Assembly: GCF_011397635.1 (NCBI RefSeq)
Contig: NC_064759.1
Coordinates: 15,024,428 to 15,088,427, forward strand
Origin: Epinephelus fuscoguttatus
Lineage: Eukaryota > Chordata > Actinopteri > Perciformes > Serranidae
Length of the DNA stretch: 64,000 bases
Reading direction: 5' to 3'
Positions 10,735-23,700 of this stretch are shown here, piece after piece. The notes under the pieces are model-generated. The model had not been told where the DNA came from and did no database searches. It saw only the letters and a program-made list of their open reading frames with translations. The position numbers were made by a program, and so were the translations under genes. Each line of letters begins with the position of its first letter. Position 1 is the first letter of the stretch.

Positions 10735-13700
10735 TACATTACACTGGCATTATGTACAACAGTCTTGGCTAATTTTACTTTTGATAGCCTGACACTCATC
10801 CAACAGTAACAAACCAGTTAATGTTTAAGAAAAGAAAAACACAAAATGACGTGACATACAAGAGGCCTTTCCTTTTAGTGCGGTGCTCCACTAACTGAGT
10901 GAGCTTTAGCACCACATTTCAAAGCACTATCTATTTAGAGGTGGCCAAGTTTTAATGTGTTGTGATGTCAATGTCTTGCCTTTTATTTTCTGCTGGGTTT
11001 GTTGACAGCCTGTCAGCTCACCATGTTCACATACAGAAACATAATGCCCACTGCCCACCCTCTGGTCTCCACTGGTTAGCTAATGTTAGCCTTGGCTGCT
11101 CTGCACTGCACACCAGCCAGGTAAGGTATAGCTGGTTAGTGGCACCACTCATTTGTGTCTACTGCTGGTAACGCCATGCTGGTGGTGGGATGATGCCCTC
11201 TGGTCTCCCCCCAGGTAGAGCAGCAAAACCCCTTTAGCATTGTTAATTATGTTACCAACGTTAGCATGTCAGCAGAGCTAATCAGTGCTGAGGGGGGTTT
11301 GTGGCTCAAAATTGAACTTCTTACTTATCGGGGTGACCTGGCAGGAGACCAGAGGGTGGGCACAATATTTTCACAGCAATGCTGTTGGGTCAAGACAGTG
11401 TCACCAAATACTGAATGAGCAGTGTCGCTAGCTAGCTCCCACCTGACTGAGCTGGTGCGAATGTGGATGTATTCGGAGAACTGGATACAGCATTGGTGGC
11501 AGAGCTCAGTTCATTCCTTTGAGTTGCTCAGTGGCGCCAGAAGCCAAAATGGTTCAACTGCTGTGTAAAAAAATACCCGAATGATCAGCACTGCTTCTGC
11601 ATTGTGCGGCACACTAGAGACTTACAGGGGACAAGCACGACCAAGTGCAGCCAAGCATCTTACTTCCACCGGCCAAACAGCTAACTTCCAGTTTAGCGCT
11701 CCACTAACTTAAATGGGAATAAATTTATATAATCTTGTGGCTTTTCTAGACTTTTGAAATGCTATCAGACCAAATGGATCAAATCCTGACAGTGTATCGA
11801 GTCATTTGGGGGTGCATTACTTAAGAAAATATTTCCACTGATTTACAGATGTCTCTTTCCCAGTGTAAGTCGATGGGAAAAAGTCATTTTGGGCTGCAGG
11901 GCTTCACATGACAGACCCCTGAAATTGCAGTGCAACCGTTTGGCCACTACGAAAGTTGTCTTCAAAGCCTGGTGCACTTTCTTGGGGGCCTGGGTGCAAA
12001 GTGCAGAGAGGCCAAGGCTAGCTAACCAGTGGAGACAGGAAGGTGGGTAGTGGGCATGTTTCTGCATGTCAACACAGATAGCCAGCTGACTGTCTCCCAC
12101 CAGGTCGGGTTGGTGCACATTGCAGTAAACTGAAGAGTAGCAAAATTAACCTAAAGACAGACATGTATTACCAGTAAAAATATTCTCGGCAGTTAACCAA
12201 TAAATAGTTAACCACTGACATCCAGGTATAGACAAGTGTAGACAAGTATATCAGTAATAACAGCTGATGTTATTTGTTTATCTGTCAAGAAGTCTATGAA
12301 GTCAATTTCCATTTACAAACATGCAGCTAGTGGCTGTGCACTGCTTGCCACAGAGTCTCAGTAGAAGTATTAACAGCTATATATACAACCAGGATAGTGT
12401 GTCATGTGGATTGAGTTTCTGCCCACTGAGAGTTAAAAGCATGTGTGAAAGTGTGAGTGTGTGTGCAGGTGTCTGGATGCCACCCACTTCCCAGCAGGCT
12501 TAGTGTGAGTAGCTATCGGGACATCTCTGATCCAATCGGTCGGTTGTCCTTGTGTGTGCGTGTGGTGCAGAGGGGTTGGTGGAGGTGGAGTGGAGGAGTA
12601 GCGACCGCCGAGGTCACCTGGCAACAGCAGGGAAAGTGACGCACTGGGGTCAGGGGTGGAGAAGGAGAGGAGAGATTACAGGGGTATGAGGATAGGCTGG
12701 TAATGGGGGTGGGGGTGGGTGGTGTTGGGTCGTGCATAGTTGAAATTCAAGGATAAGGTTTCCCAACCTCTGCAGTGAAATGCATTGCGATGAGCTCTGG
12801 CCTAATTATAGAGGAGCGGTTTGGGGGAGGGGGATGTTTGGCGGAGAGGTTAGGAGTCACACTGTGAAGTGGTGAAAATGGGTGAATGTCAAGAGCAGAC
12901 AGGGTGTCATGTCAGCAAACAAAAGGGTGGCAATTATTTTAGTTAAATCCCTTTAATGAAAAGCAAACCTGGTGCCACATACTGTACACATACATGAGTA
13001 GAAATGAGCATATATTCTGTAAAATAGCATTTCCTGATAGAGAGACAAGGTGAGCATCCTACAACAAAAATAAAGTGTATTTACTACCTTAGTATCGCAA
13101 ATAAAGTGACTGAAGACAGCACCACAAACAGTGACCATTCATACAATATAAACACATATATTCAATTTATGTACAAAGTTGAGCTTATAAAGTGAGTCCA
13201 TACAATTCTCTGATATACAAAATGGTATTTTAACCACTTCTCACAGTTGATTTCATTCAGCGCACATTCATACCCAAGCAGCATTCACCTAATAGTTGAA
13301 AAACACACATCTGTAATAAATAACGACTTGAAGCCTCTTTTTTTAAATCAAGTATTAAGTAATAAAAAGCTTCATATGACTTATTGCTAGAATATTAAGG
13401 ACACTCACTGACTGTTGATCAGGCAACATGTAGCAGATATGACAAGTAACTTCTCTGAAAGTAATCAGGACTTCCTCCTCGCTGACTGTTAGCATGTTGC
13501 TACAATGATGGTGATACATTATGATGGTGGTTTAGGAGTTTTAAACTATGGAAGCTCATTTCTGCCTGAAAAAACACTAAAAGTTAAGCATATTAAAAAT
13601 AAGAAATACTCAGGGTAAGTCTAATTATGTGATGCTAAGTCCAAATTTCTGACTTGCTAGTCATCATTTTGACATTTGATTTACAATCTACAGTGATTTA

Positions 13701-15676
13701 CTTTTTAATTTTTGTTATGTAACTTTGAGACTACCCTAAGAAGATAACTGCATCAGTGCTTGCCTGATATCAGACAAAACTGTTGTCTTGTTACAGTCTG
13801 TTTCCACCTTCAGTCTGACATAGAGTGCTCCAGGGACGACATTTTTCTGTAGGCCGACATGGAAGTTAGTGTCGCCCTGGTTCCCTCGTCAATACGCCTA
13901 TGAGATTTTTCCTTTGGATTTTGAATCATTGCAGAAAATAAGCTCAGAGGAAAACAAACCTTTATGATACTTATATGTTTTGTTCAGCAAGATAATCTTC
14001 TTCCAGTCTAAATGATTTCTATGGGGGATTTGATTTTCCCTAACTAATCACCAGAGATCAACGTAGTGATATTAAGAAGACAATTTGCCCTGTCCATCTT
14101 GTCTATAGCGGCCACCATTGTTGTTATTACTTCTTACTGGTTCTGTTGCACCATTTGAATACTTAACAATAGCATTAGTCCAGCATATAACACAGATTGG
14201 CTGATCGTATCCCTTGCGGCACTTACTGTTTTACATGTTTTACACTTACATTTTTATTTTAACCAAGAAACCGCCATGATGACAGATGAATCAGTCAACT
14301 CAAACTCAATGGAGTGGGTGGATTCAAGGGTCTTAACCAAGGTTACGTCAGTGCCCTCCAAGGGACAGAGCCTTCTAGCAGCTGTAGTAATTATGATAGG
14401 AGCAAAATGTTAGTCAGTTGCTATTGTAGAGCGACAAAGGTCATATAGGGAAGAGATCAGAGTGCAAAGATAGGTCAGCAAAATAGTTCCTCAAAAATCA
14501 TGACCATGCTCATCCCCTAACCTTAACCATGTGTTTATTATTGTAACCATAAAGAAGATGGTCCCATAACCTTAACAAAGCAGTCATTTAATCCAAACCA
14601 TGAACTTTCCCTGACCCTAACCAAGTTGCGTTTGCGCTTAAATCTAATCAAAACTTTAACCAACGGCATTGTCACAACATAAAACAGGCTTAAGGTTCTG
14701 TATGTGACTTTCAGGGTATTTAGAACAGCAAACAATTATTTGCTATGTACAGATATAGCGGAGTCATGGCGTCCTGAGCAGAGAATTAAGTCATGATACC
14801 TCTGTGTTTTGTAATCCGAGCTTCTCTGTGGTTTGTTGTTGTAAGCCAGTTGGTGCATGTATTCCATGAGATAGCTGTTACAAACCCATAGTCATCACAA
14901 CTCCTACTACGGTTATCACTGGTATCGGGATGACATCATTGCGGAAGCACCCACCCTCCCTGGATTACACCATTAGCTCTGTCAGCACTGTTGTTGCTGT
15001 TTAGCACTGTTTATGGAGTTAGCACTGTAGCTGCCAGCCGCTGGTTTAGCCATCTCCATGTTGAGAACTGTGTGCAGACAACTCACACGCTCTGAATTTT
15101 GCATTGGGCCTCTTCAAGTAGTGATTTCTAAAAGTTCTGAAAAAATTCTGCCAATAAAGGCGTCATTCTGTTGCTTAATTTGGAGGACGTGTTGCTAACT
15201 TTCCATGTTTTTTAAATGATCTTGGTAGAAATGGGCTTCCATGTTAAACTGACTACAAAAAGTTTAAAAATAGAAAAATGTCTTGGCGTTAAAGAAGTTT
15301 TTTTTACTCCCCTTATGCTAGCAAAAGACCAGATTTATGTTTGAATGTACAGCGACAGGCAGGCTAACAAGCCTATTTGTGACACTTGTTTAAGTAAACA
15401 CAACACAGAGCTGAAAAAAAAAACAGTCAGCAGTAACCCTGTTGCTCCTTCTGTCTATTTTCTACTAAAAACACTAAAACATTTTTATTGCAAGTTCTGG
15501 AGGCCTCACAGATGTGTGGCTGACTTCTCTTCATACATTTGATTAAGACCTTGTACGATGTCTGTGACAAATGCTAAGAACAAGCAAAGTGACAGCCCTT
15601 GTGAACTGGACATCTCTGCTTGCTCTCAAACAAGACATCAAGAATACTAAATGTGTATTTTATTATCATTCAAGTG
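10735..15676. other. Intergenic, repeat-derived, no gene recognised
   Basis: No ORF here has recognisable domains. The stretch holds an inverted-repeat pair (about 11018-11116 versus 11990-12115), a G-rich patch at 12550-12850, and several tracts that look like worn interspersed repeats. One is at about 13800-14100; another at 14500-14700 carries repeated CCTAACCTTAACC-like motifs. The exon 4 end of cacng6 lies immediately after it, so the last few hundred bases may be cacng6 3'UTR. Confidence 0.4.
11018..12115. repeat. ~1.1-kb region bounded by ~100-bp inverted repeats
   Basis: The sequence from about 11018 (ACAGAAACATAATGCCCACT onward through CTCCACTGGTTAGCTAATGT) reappears in reverse complement at about 11990-12080 with small gaps and substitutions. 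A third, shorter related match (GAGACCAGAGGGTGGGCA) occurs near 11342. This looks like a non-autonomous transposon or a rearranged repeat. No coding sequence and no definite target duplication were found. Confidence 0.5.
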
Positions 15677-18600
15677 CTAGGTGGCGCTATTCTTCTGTGG
15701 CAGGCATTTCTGCCAGGGGCTGAAAGGAAGGGAGAGGATGATGAACAGGAAACCTCCGAAAATAAGAATGGCTCCCGCTGAACCCACGCAGGCCACAGAC
15801 CAGGACAGCTCATGGTGTAAAGGTATGGAGTGGTCACTGGACAGCAGGGCCAGCACGGACTGGTGGAATATCAGGACAGAGATAAGCACCAGTACACCTG
15901 CACAAAGAGAAGAATTTGGGGCATAAAGGCCATTGCACACCAAGGCTGAATTTTTCATCCTGATTGTCACTTGTTTAAAAATAAATATGACCCCACATCT
16001 AGTCAACTGTGTTGCGCACTGACTCCGAAACTTTTGTCATTAGAAATTTCCTGAATGGGTTCGATTTAAAATCCTAGAGACTAAGTTTGACCAAGAAGCA
16101 GTGACAACGACAAAACACATCGGACAAAGGTTTCTCTGTGTACCGTTTTTATGTCTCAATGTCAGCAATAGCCCTGGCTGGGGGCATTATGTTTTCGGGT
16201 TGTCCTTCCATGTACGTACGCCCCATTTGCGTGAACACAATATCTAACTGATTTCATTTTGGTGCCCAAAGGTAAAAGGACAACGTCAATGTGACCTTGC
16301 ATCTGTATCTTTCATGTGAGCACACCATCTCAAGTAAAGCCTTAAGGGAACTTCCTCAAATTTGGCAAAAACATCGACTTGGACTCAGCGATTAACTGAT
16401 ACGATTTCAGTGAACAAAGGTCAAGGCCATTGTTACCTTGCATTAGTCTCATTCTCGAGGATGGAATATTGAGGGAATTTCTTCAAATTTGGCTCAAACA
16501 TCAACTTGGGTTTAACGATGGACTGATTAGATTTTGGTGGTCAAAGATCACGGGACAAGGTCAATGTGACTTTGCATCTGTCTCATTCTTGTGGACACAG
16601 TATTTTGAGAAGGCTTCAAGGGAATTTCCTCAAATTTGGCACAAATGTCCACTTGGAAGTAAGAATGAACTGATTATAATTTGGGGGTCATAGACAGAAG
16701 GCAAGGTTACTGTGATCTTGCATCCATCTCATTCTCGTGAACGCAATATCACAAAAATGCCTGAAGGGAACGTTTTCAATTTTGGCAGAACCATCCACTT
16801 GAACTCAGTGATGAACTGATTAAAATTTGATGGTCAAAGGGACAAGGTCACTGTGACCTCATGTCTGTCTCATTCTGGTAAATGTGAAAGCTCAAGAATG
16901 CCTTGAGGAAACTTCCTCAAATTTGACAAAAACATCCTCTTAGAGTAAACAGTGAACTGCATAGATTTTGTTGGTCAAAGGTCAAGGTCACTGTGACCTT
17001 TCATTTGTCTCATTCTTGAGAATGCAATATCTCAAGAACGCCCTCAAAGGAATTTCTTTCAGTTTAAGTGAAACGTCCCCTAGACTCAACAATGAATTTA
17101 TTAGATTTTGGTGGTCGAAGGTCAAACATCAAGATCATTTAACCTTGTGTCTGTCTCATTCTCACAAATGCAATATCTCAAGAAGGCAGTAAGAGAATTT
17201 CCTAAAATTTGACAGCATCAGCAGCTACAACCCATACCGGCTGTGGTGTGGTGAAGTCGACCGTGGTGTTTTTGACTTAGTTGGCTGTTAAGAGTGCCAA
17301 GATGTCACCAAAGCTTTGAAGGTATGGCTATACTAACCCCCCCCCCCTCCATTTCCATTATGGGTATTACGTGAAGTCCTCTCTTGGGGTCAGCATCATT
17401 TTAAGGGTACTGGTATCATTGTTCTTTTAAACGATACCCAGCTCTTGAAAATAACTTAATAATCTCCACAAACAACTGCTCATAAAGACAGAATAAACAT
17501 CATTTTGCCAAACATCAGTCAATTAGTGACATTGCCACAGTTGAACATTATATAATAGTGAGGTCCCACCTGATAGGATGAAACAGAAGGAGGCTGGCTT
17601 GAGAAAGAAGGGCACTCCTTTGCTGAGAGACATGGCGATACAGATGGAGCCCATCACCATCATGGTCAGACTCAAAAGGGCCAAGATAGCTGCAGCTAGA
17701 TTCAGCTCTGTGAAGGAGAGCAGAGAGAAAATCAAGGAGGAAAGGGAACTGAGTGTACAAATGCATAGCCTATGCAAGAATTTGAGTAAAGAAGTCGAAA
17801 TCTTTAATTTCATGCAGCAAGAAATATTCAGCAAAGATGGCAAAGGTATTGTGAAATCAGACATTACATCAGCTCACAAAGTTTGATTCTACTGGGGCTA
17901 TAATTGTTTATACTTCTGAAAATACAAACATGGTGTGAATTGTACCACTTCCCATACTGGCTCTGTTTTAAACAGATTTTTCTGGCATTAGAAACCTGAA
18001 CAGGTGCAACCCAAAAAGCTGCTCAACATTCCACAATAGCCAGTGCCAATTTTGTGTTTTTTGACACTCGACCACGCAGATATTATTATTATTTTATTAA
18101 TTAAACCAGGGCAGATACAAGCTTTAGGGATGGGTTTTGTTGTTGAGAGAGAGAAGCCAAAAAGGAGGTGATAGATAACAATGAAAGCAACAAAAACAGC
18201 AGTTTTGTTTTTGCCCAGCTACATTTTATAGCTTTTAGGTTGATTCATGTATTTTTCTTATCCTCCATGGAAACCATCTGTGCAAGGCTTTGTCCATTAG
18301 ATTTTTAAATGGATCTGCAGAGACTTGGATTTTGCTTGACGTGAATCAGTCATCACAGTGAACACATTTTGTTAATATAGTTGGCACCACAGGGTGCTTT
18401 GAAGAGTCTTTGTTGTTGGTGCCTGGCATCTATGAGCTGGCTGCCATACAGCCACCAGTTTCAGGAAAGAGGACACTGGAGTGTAACGTCATGCAGGCAG
18501 CTCTGTGAGGCTCTACATATGTACCCTTGTTAACATGCTCACAGTCACAACAGTAACATGCTGATGTTCAGCAGGCGTAATGTTCAACATGTAGCATGTA

Positions 18601-20550
18601 CACCATCTTAGAGTCCTTTCAGATCTTGAGTTGTGTTGCTTTGGTCTGAAGCAGGAACTAAATTTCTTTGTAGTTGTATAATCGCCTGGATTTGGTTCAT
18701 GCTCCAGGAAGTAAACAAAACGTTGAAGCAGAGTACACTTGCAAGATAAATGTGACACTTTCTAATGTCACAATGGAGGGACAACTATGCAGGTTGATTT
18801 TAGCGCTGCTCATCGTGGACTATATTGCTGTCATTGTTCATTTTAGTCAAACCATACAGTTTGAAAACGAGGCGCGGCTCCAACTAGAAAACAATGTTTT
18901 GATGCATTGGATGTGCTGAATGTGCATATTAAGGCAGTACAGGAGGAGAAGCACATTAATAATCCTCCAGGACTGTAACATGCTCATGTTTAACCCAAAC
19001 AATGTGTCATGTGACTGCAGTTGGTTCAGATAGAGGCCGGAACACGTTCTCACCAACGAACAGCACCAGAGTTCGTTTGTAACCAGACCGAAACCACCTC
19101 TTCAAGTAAGGTCTCGGTCCAGTTGTTTTGGTGCACACCTGAGTGCGATTGCTGTGTTCACACCTGCCCGAACGAACTGCACTGAGGGGGTAAATCAAGA
19201 TGTCATATCCCACTGAAAACTGTGATTTACACACCCACATATTATCCCTCTAATAAAATCAGTGTTTGCTGAGTCAGTCCCTCCAGGATGTTGTGATGTT
19301 GCAACCGCAACAATTAACGTAAATTCAGTCGATTCCCATAAATTATACGCTACCTTGTAATTTTGTCCAGTCACCGCAATTTCACGGCAAATCTGACAAT
19401 CCAAAATGGATAAAATCTCATTTCATGGTAGAACTGTGTTTGGTGTATTGATTCTCTCAGCCCATCTCTCTCACTGTTTATCATGAGCCTACTGTGGGAC
19501 TGGAGCTCTGTGCCTGAGATAGTTTCACACACACAGTGACAGTGCTAACTGTTAGCATCACATGGCTAATGTTACCCCAAGGGATTACGACATGTTTAAT
19601 GATGAAGTCGTGCCGTTCCAGTGTTCGGTGTCGGATGTTAATCTCTGCTTCGGAGCCTCGGCCCAACCGACAAAATATGTGGTGTGTTAGGTCTTGGTAA
19701 CCGTGCAGAGAAAGCAGGAGGAGAGCGGCTCACGAAGACCGTCCGTCAGTGCTGCGTCCAACGGCAGCAACAGCTGTTGCTGACCTATCCCCCATACCCT
19801 CACAAGTAGATTCTAATTTTGCGGGAAACACTTAATGCTGGTAATAATAAGCTCCGAATCCAGATTTTTACTTGCCCCCTGTATTTTCTTTGCAAAAATA
19901 CACCTATAAACATTGCAACATGCATTGCAATGTTTTAGAAAAGCTGCCGTGAAATCAGGCGTTTCAGGTTGCAGCAATCCCAAAAACAGCTTGTGAAATC
20001 CTGGAGGGACTGCTTAGTGTATATCCTCTGGGTTTAAGAACGCCAACAACGCACCTTCTGTGCTCACAGCTCTTATATTTTAAATGTCCTAACTTCCTTG
20101 GATGCATCAAAACAGTCCCTGCTCAAAACTTTTGACTAAAAGCTAAAGTTGACTTTATGTTCTACGTGATGTGAGTATCAGTTCTCAGCCAGCTGATCTT
20201 CAAACTATACTGAAACCAGCAGCTGCCCGGACAGTGCGTTAAACACATTCATCAGTCTAATAGCTCATGGTTTTTCTTTGGAAAATGGGTGGCAGCAGAA
20301 GTTAATGGGCTGAAACATGCAAAAACCACCAGCACGGCCCTCTGAGCACCCCAGTGAACATCTTTATTGATAGTAGCTGCTCTGTGACTGTTAGTGTGCA
20401 TCTGCATGTGTAGCAGAAAACGCAGGGAGGAAAGTATGATGTCTCACTCTTGTTAGTTGTCTTCTTGAATATGACTGCGTTCTCCCCAGAGGTGAAGAAT
20501 TTGAAGTAGGTGCAGTTGGATTCTGTGGGCAAAGAGAAAAAAAAGATCAG

Positions 20551-20598
<48 letters not shown>

Positions 20599-20716
20599 CT
20601 ATGGATGGCTGCTGGTCTTCTGTTATGTGCCTCCTATGCATCCATGCACTCTGTCCTTCCAGGCATCATTCCTATTTATATCCAAGTGTCAAGCATTAGC
20701 TGGAATACCCAGAGAC

Positions 20717-20759
<43 letters not shown>

Positions 20760-23700
20760 CCAGCACTGCACATATGGTGCCGCCAGAGAGGGTGAGAGAC
20801 AGCAAAACACTGAAGGTGGATGGCAGAGGGGAGAAAGAGAGGTGGACAGAGAGAAGGGGGCAGATGGAGGATAGAAATGGAGAGGTGTGGCTGCAGAAGA
20901 AGAAGAAGGAGTGAGGGGAAGGGGATATGTTGGCTGAGCGAATGATGAGGGGGGATGCAGAAAATATGGATAGAGGCTCAGAGGATGAGATGGCAGGGAA
21001 AAGGAGGAGTGAGTCGAGGGCAGATGGAAGGGGTGGTGAGTGAAGGGGAAAAGAGAAGGGAGCCACAGATGGAGAAGGAGGTGAGGGGAGCAGGAGATGT
21101 CAAGAGGGGGAGGAAGCACAGAGGGGTTGGTTAATACTGCATTAGACATACACTCTCCCTCAGTCCCTGTCTGTCCCTCTTCCTCGTTTCCCCCTCTCTA
21201 TATTTAGACAAAAACTGTGAAGTAGTCAGATTCCACTTGACTTCACAAGCGCATAGTGATGACTTTCACCCACTGAATATCATGTGCTCCAAGATGACCA
21301 CATGCACACACACACACACTCACAGATTTCCTCACACACAAATATGTTTGGGCAAACATTTTTTAACCGAGGCAGACACGCCATTTATCAGCTTACTGAT
21401 TTTTTAACACATTACGCTATCACAGTCAACTGGTTCTGCTCTCGCTACCCCTGCTGAGGCTATAATTATTGAGCTGTCATGTCCCTCTCCAGCAGGCTGC
21501 GAAGATGGATAGCTGGTCTTGAGATGACAGGCGCGGCATCAGCGGGGCCGCACTTTGCTCGGGACGGGAGCCAAAGGCATGTAAACAGCGACGTGAAACA
21601 GAGAAGCAGAGATGGCAAAAACAGTTGTTTTCCTCCAAACATGACAAGCCCACGGCCATCTGCGACAGGCGGCGTGGGCCAACACTGTTAGGACGTGTGA
21701 GAAAGATTGTCAGAAGCATACTGGCTGCTCTCGCACACCAACAGACCATCTCGAAGGCACAGATAAATAACAGCTAGATAGAAGCAGCCAGGATTTTTTG
21801 ACAGGGGAGATGAATTAGCTGTGATGACTGAATAGAAAAACGACACATCATTCAAGGTGCTGCATGTTAATAGTATTTATGTATATATTATCCATGTGTA
21901 TCTCTCCTGGATGAGAAATCTCTTTTGGTTTCTTCAGAGCTCTGCTGTGTCTCAGCGGATCCTTCTGATTCCAGGAGCAGCACCTTCCAAAGCCTGCCTT
22001 GCCCATCTCTTTTCTCCCAGTACCTGCCTCTCTCCGTCTCCAGACTCACTTTTCAGACAGAAGTAGGTCATTGTGCGGATAATCAACGCACTCTGGAGAA
22101 CCTAACCATGGTCAAGTTGAATAAAGCGCTTTTCGAAAGGAGCCGTCACAACTCTAAACACGGATGTTCGTCAGCACAATAAACCCGTGGTCTGCCCCTC
22201 ATCACCTGTCTGTACTGTGTGTACAACAGGAGATGATTAGGTACCCAGTCAAGGGAAAACTTGAAATCGATGCTTCATTACACTGACAATGTTGTGAATC
22301 ACAGACACTTTACTGTGTAATGCTCCTGCGTGCTGCTTTGTGTTTGTTACAATAGCACAGGAGTTGAAAGCAGCTTTACTGTGGTCTGTTTCCGAGCATC
22401 ATATTTCTTTAATGATTCAATTTGCACATTATCTGTAGGATGACCTAGATACATATGTATGCAGGCAGCTTCACATACACAGCTACCCTCTCTCCATTGC
22501 TTTAAAAGGTTACAGTGGATGCACACGCAGTGTATATAAATATATACGCATGGAGAAATGATGTTAAGTGTTTATCAAAAAACATAAATATGTCGCTCAG
22601 AAATCTGGAGGTTGTTAGTGGGATGACATTTATTTTTATTAAAATGAAGTGTTGGCAAAGCTCTCCTCAGTCCCTTATGGGCTCAGATAAAAGACCTACA
22701 GATGTAAGCATATTCCCAGAGGGCATACATCGTATTAGTTATGCCTGCTCCCTCTGTTTTCACATCAGTGGTGATGGCAAAGAAAAATTGCGGCGATTAA
22801 GTGTATACATTTTTTTCCCTCAATGATGTCAACAACGTGCAACCTCTCCGAAACATCCTTTGACCCTTTTCTGTTAAAGAAGAATTTCACTGCTGGAGAG
22901 ATGGTCTGTCTGTGTAGTAGAAAAAACAAATGCTTTTGAAACTGATCAGAGAAAATAGAGGAAAAGGCTGTGGCATTTGCTTTTGCTAAAGAGGAAGAAA
23001 ACCTACAGCTACCAGAATGCACTGCACCAGACTTGACTAATAAACGCTCTAGTGAGTGACACAATGTGAGCTTTGCCATTTTTCCACAAGAAACAATCTG
23101 GTTGGTAGTCAGCTGGTAACAACTGATCTTGAATTAAGCTAAAATATATTTCTAAAGAGACTGTAGATGAGAAATCAGCGATACAGGAAACAATATGGTG
23201 CCCACTTCCTGTTCACAAATTCTTTTATCAGAATCAAACAGAGCACTAAAATATAGCTGTGTCTTAATACAGAGGCTGCAGCCTTTGAAGCACGCAGCCT
23301 TCGCAGTCTACCTCGGTCCTGTCCTTCGAAGACCGCATCAGCCAAACCGAATGGTCTCCGAAATAGGACGGTCTGGTCTGCGGATGATTTCTTGGTTGTG
23401 TCACGTTGTTCCCGCCCCGACCTGTTCCTGTCACCTAGCAACCAGGTGCGCTTGATGAGAAGGTGAAAGCTAGTAAATTAGTTAGATGTTAGTTACCTGT
23501 AAATCATGGACCCAGGGCTTGGCATTTTATTTTTCGGAAATTTTATTCAGTGCTTGAGGACATAGAATTATCTTCTTGGAAATGATAGTGATTGTTAGAG
23601 CGATGCCAAAGAATCTTAGTTTATATTTGATCAGCACTACCTAGTGTTACTGTCTGATCCATGTTTGATCTGCTTTCTGAGCCCAGTGTCACTCTGAAGG

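Noticed and set aside
20676-21149. Pyrimidine-side open frames (Pro/Ser/Leu-rich) over the purine tract and CA repeat
   Set aside because: Compositional artefact of a low-complexity tract in a cacng6 intron.
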